This document shows, one piece after another, positions 60,405 through 64,000 of a DNA stretch of 64,000 bases. This DNA comes from Culex pipiens pallens (lineage: Eukaryota; Arthropoda; Insecta; Diptera; Culicidae): NCBI RefSeq assembly GCF_016801865.2, contig NC_068938.1, forward strand, positions 116,214,615 to 116,278,614, given 5' to 3'. Made by a program: the position numbers and the translations under genes. Within the stretch, counting starts at the first letter, position 1. Every line of letters starts with the position of its first letter. A model generated the notes under the pieces. The model was not told the origin of the DNA. It saw only the letters and a program-made list of their open reading frames with translations, and ran no database searches.

Positions 60405-60994
60405 TTGCCCAGTAATAGATGGTAAAATACCATTGAATCATACCAAAATCGTGGACGACCCCAAGAATATATCAAATATTCCAAGAGCTTGAGAATACCA
60501 AAAAATAAAACCATGTCAATACCAACTTGGCTTGAAAAGGGATCTATCACTGAATGGGACTGCTCGATATTCGACAGAACTTTCTGTCAGCGATCATTTC
60601 CCAAAACGATATTTGATCGCTGACACACAACGCCTATCATGATCGTCATTGCTTGGACGGTCGGTGAACGTAAGCACGAAGACGAAACGAACGAAAAATG
60701 AGCACCACTCAAGCAGCCACACGAACGAGACAACGTGCTCTTTCTCTTTCTCTTGTTTTTGTCTCCCTCTGTGGTTACGTGGTTACAGAAGTCATATGAT
60801 TGCTATTATTGGAGAGATGATCGGAAACTCGGTAGAATGTCAAACGACCGCTCTCTTACACCCAAAGTTAAAGAACGAGGGATAGTCCTCACGAAAAGAA
60901 ACGTGAGGAAAGTGCTATTTTGCGAGAGTATAGTCCTCTCGCGTGTTCATTCGTTCATTGGAACAGTTCATCCTATTGAGTGGCTTATATGGAC

Positions 60995-61250
60995 ACATGA
61001 CCGCCACTTTGTCACCGAACCATGGTGGTCCATACGGCAAAGGCACGGTTCAATATGGCGGAGGTCTCGGGTTCGTGTCTCGGTGCCGGTACGTTTTTTT
61101 GATAGATGAACTTTTTTTGAAGATGAACCCATGAGTAAAGTACTCTCGGCAATTTCGGGATTTATTCTCTCAGTCACAGTACCATTTTACTACCGAATCG
61201 TGCTCTTTATTCTCTCGTATGCAGATGCCCAGTTCTGGGTGTTCTAAATC
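60995..61250 (+). mobile_element. tRNA-derived SINE, plus strand
   Basis: The head has ACCATGGTGGTCCATACGGC and B box GGGTTCGTGTCTCGG; the body is rich in TATTCTCTC; the 3' end is TGCCCAGTTCTGGGTGTTC, matching the end of the SINE at 63655-63905 read on its own strand. Confidence 0.6.
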
Positions 61251-61378
61251 TTACGTTTAAAATAAAACAAATACGTAAATGATTTACACAGAAAAAAAAT
61301 GCTGGTAATATTCATCAGGATATGGTGACAGATTTTGTGTCAAAAAAAAACTAACTTAATCCACCTATGTGGTTGTTG

Positions 61379-63363
61379 CCTTCCTCACTTTTTACCAACA
61401 TTTGGTGATATATGATGGGTTTGGACACAAATTCTATCTATCAAAATTTCGACGGTTTTGTTCCAACGCAAATCAATTCAACACGGAACGTCCGATCGAG
61501 GTGCTCTTTGTTGCGTTGGGTTCGTATGGTAAGTTCGTGAGTCCAAGGAAGGTTCATACGCCAAAAAGTTGCAACTTTGGCCACTCTGGAACCGATTCCA
61601 GAAAATTTGCAGATTGTATGGGAAAGGTTAAAATCGAATTTTGATCACAAGAGGCTGAAGCAAAAAAGTCGAAAACGTCAACAAACGAAAAAAGGCAGAA
61701 CGAAAATTGTCAGGTAAGGCTTGTTTCTTAATAAAGAATACACAAATGTCACTTTTAAGCGGTCATAACTTGAGACTGAGCGTTGTCAGATCTTCAATGT
61801 TTTGGACTCTTTAGAAGGTCTTTTGATTACCTAACCAACGGTTGATCAGAAGATGGATCCGGACATAGTTTACATGCATTTAAGTGAGATCCGGCATTAA
61901 AAAAGTACATAAATATCACTTAAGTGGTCATAACTCGAGACAGGGTTGCCAGTTCTTCTATGTATTGTACTCATTCGAAAGGTCTTTCGATTACCTATCC
62001 AACGATGGGTTGAATGATGGATCCGGATATATTTTACATACATTTAAGTGAGATCCGGCATTTAAAAAGTACATAAATATCACTTAAGTGGTCATAACTC
62101 GAGACAGGGTTGCCAGTTCTTCAATGTATTGGACTCATTGGAAAGGTCTTTCGATTACCTATCCAACGATGGGTTGAATGATGGATCCGGACATAGTTTA
62201 CATACATTTAAGTGAGATCCGGCTTCAAAAAAGTACATAAATATCACTTAAGTGGTCATAACTCGAGACAGGGTTGCCAGATCTTCAATGTTTTGGACTC
62301 ATTGGAAAAAACTTTCGATTACCTATCCAACGATGGGTTGAATGATGGATCCGGATGTAGTTTACATACATTTAAGTGAGATCCGGCATTAAAAAAGTAC
62401 ATAAATATCACTTAAGTGGTCATAACTCGAGACAGGGTTGCCAGATCATCAATGTATTGGACTCATTCGAAAGGTCTTTCGATTACCTACATAACAATGG
62501 GTTGAATGATGGATCCGGATATATTTTACATACATTTAAGTGAGATCCGGCATTAAAAAAGTACATAAATATCACTTAAGTGGTCATAACTCGAGACAGG
62601 GTTGCCAGTTCTTCAATGTATTGGACTCATTCGAAAGGTCTTTCAATTATCTATCCAACGATGGGTTGAATGATGGATCCGGACATAGTTTACATACATT
62701 TAAGTGAGATCCGGCTTCAAAAAAGTACATAAATATCACTTAAGTGGTCATAACTCGAGACAGGGTTGCCAGATCATCAATGTATTGGACTCATTCGAAA
62801 GGTCTTTCGATTACCTATCCAATGATGGGTTGTATGATGGATCCGAACATAGTTTACATACATTTAAGTGAGATCCGGCTTCAAAAAAGTACATAAATAT
62901 CACTTAAGTGGTCATAACTTCAGACAGGGTTGCCAGAACTTCAATGTTAAGGACTTGTTGGAAAGGTCTTTCGATAACCTAACCAACGACGGGTCGGGTG
63001 ATGGGTCTGGACATAGTTTACATGCATTTATGTGAGATCCGATTCGCAACTCTGACACTTTTTTATACGTAACATTTGAACTACTTATCGGATCATCAAA
63101 CAATTCAATAGTGCAGTATGGGGCACCAAACCGGATCGAATGCAACTTATTTGACTCAAATCGGATCAGCCAGTGCCGAGAAAACTTGGCAAGAATTTTG
63201 AGCACCAAGGGGAATACGCACACACATACACACACACACACACACAGACATTTGTTCAGTTTTCGATTCTGAGTCGATAGGTATACGTGAATATAGGTCT
63301 ACGAGCTGTTTTTCAAAAGTTCATTTTTCGAGCAGGATTATAGCCTTACCTCAGTGAGGAAGG
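61379..63363. mobile_element. 2-kb element with CCTTCCTCAC ends containing a tandem array
   Basis: CCTTCCTCAC at 61379 and GTGAGGAAGG at 63354-63363 are inverted ends. Inside are the dispersed repeat shared with 18160, the 164-bp array and a (CA)n run at about 63222-63246. An inverted partial copy of the right end follows at about 63452-63660. No coding gene. Confidence 0.6.
61759..63071 (+). repeat. 164-bp tandem array, eight units
   Basis: The anchor GTGGTCATAACT recurs at 61924, 62088, 62252, 62416, 62580, 62744 and 62908, exactly 164 bases apart each time, with a diverged first unit at 61759. Central units are nearly identical (CTCGAGACAGGGTTGCCAG, GATGGATCCGGA); the outer ones are more diverged. 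Confidence 0.95.
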
Positions 63364-63451
63364 CAAAAAAGATTAATTTTACCCCAGAAAATGATGAATT
63401 TTCATCAGTTTTTGATGAATATTCATTAGGTTCACATTTTTACACATTTTG

Positions 63452-63660
63452 CCTTCCTCACCTTGCTGTGGAAGAAAGGCTATAAAATCACTCGAAAAAT
63501 GAACTTATTAATTTGACCTCGTAGACCCACCTTCACGTTTACATATCGACTCACAATCATGTTCTGAGCAAATGTCTGCGTGGATGTGTGTAGGTGGGTG
63601 GACAAAAAAATTGTCACTCGATTATCTACGGACTGGATGAACGGATTTTGACCGTATTAC
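63452..63660. repeat. Inverted partial copy of the CCTTCCTCAC element end
   Basis: CCTTCCTCACCTTGCTGTGG, then TATAAAATCACTCGAAAAATG and CGTAGACCCACCTTCACG, is the inverse of 63240-63363 with changes. Confidence 0.6.
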
Positions 63661-63905
63661 ACCCAAAACTGGGCAGCGGTTGTCCGAGAGAATAATGGCC
63701 TCGAGACGAAAGAATAGTGGTACCATTTACGGACACAGAGAACACAGCTCGAGATGGGCGAAAGAATTATCCTCTCGAGGTTCATTTGCAAAAAAAAGTT
63801 CATCCGTCAAAACAAAAAACCAAAAGTGTCGACTACGGGAATCGAACCGTAGACCTTTGACATACTAACCCAAGGACTTAACTGCCTCGGCCACCACAGC
63901 TTGGT
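63655..63905 (-). mobile_element. tRNA-Ser-like SINE, minus strand
   Basis: On the minus strand, a head with A box TGGTGGCCGAGGCAGTTAAG and B box GGTTCGATTCCCG (class II-like, long variable region), a body with CATCTCGAGCTGTGTTCTC, and a 3' end CGCTGCCCAGTTTTGGGTGT. The acceptor stem does not close well, so it is a SINE rather than a tRNA gene. Confidence 0.65.
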
Positions 63906-64000
63906 GGCTAAGGAGTGGTCAGATGTCGATGTATGACATTTGTTGGAGATTTATTGTATCAATTAACGAATGAACTCATTTGTTATTGTGGTGTGAGTTG

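Noticed and set aside
61379..63363. LTR retrotransposon
   Set aside because: No long direct terminal repeats, primer-binding site or reverse transcriptase frame were seen; ends are short inverted repeats.
63680..63868. 62-residue plus-strand protein
   Set aside because: It lies wholly inside a minus-strand tRNA-derived SINE.

Overview
This is insect genomic DNA, very probably from a culicine mosquito (Culex-like). The evidence is the dense load of tRNA-derived SINEs and MITEs, the very AT-rich intergenic DNA, and the Drosophila-like gene content. It is not bacterial: genes are sparse, spliced and separated by tens of kilobases of repeats. The species assignment is inference.

Three genes are supported. 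(1) 1260-1947, minus: a two-exon, 149-residue RYBP/YAF2 homologue (variant Polycomb repressive complex 1), with a RanBP2/NZF zinc finger and a RING1-binding C-terminus. (2) 16929-17768, minus: the last four coding exons (219 residues) of a glutamine-rich coiled-coil protein I cannot name; its 5' exons are not found here. (3) 46360-47736, plus: a single-exon, 458-residue F-box/leucine-rich-repeat protein, orthologue of Partner of paired (Ppa)/FBXL14. A further minus-strand gene is only hinted at by two candidate exons at 54.8 and 55.7 kb.

Layout. 1-2 kb: RYBP. 2-11.3 kb: SINEs, MITEs and a 1.93-kb palindromic element, then a GC-richer stretch that may be a non-coding first exon. 11.3-16.9 kb: AT-rich, no gene seen. 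16.9-17.8 kb: coiled-coil gene. 18-21.1 kb: two nested or adjacent palindromic elements, the second running into a 100-N gap. 21.2-40.7 kb: a roughly 7.9-kb unit present twice in direct tandem. The left copy carries two insertions the right copy lacks: a 2.32-kb Mutator-like element with a 10-bp target duplication and a 1.35-kb palindrome. 39.8-42.4 kb: a 2.59-kb hAT-type element (8-bp target duplication) containing about 120 copies of an 8-bp satellite. 42.4-44.5 kb: further repeat copies and a PIF/Harbinger-like MITE. 44.5-48.1 kb: Ppa and its flanks. 48.1-64 kb: SINEs, MITEs, a second copy of the 1.93-kb palindrome in opposite orientation, a 0.7-kb hAT-type palindrome with an 8-bp target duplication, and a 164-bp tandem array.

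The genes do not form a pathway or operon; each is an independent nuclear gene in a repeat sea. The main interest is structural: long near-perfect palindromes that should give long double-stranded RNA if transcribed, several insertions datable against an empty sister site, and a short protein-like motif that recurs in palindrome families that otherwise do not resemble each other.
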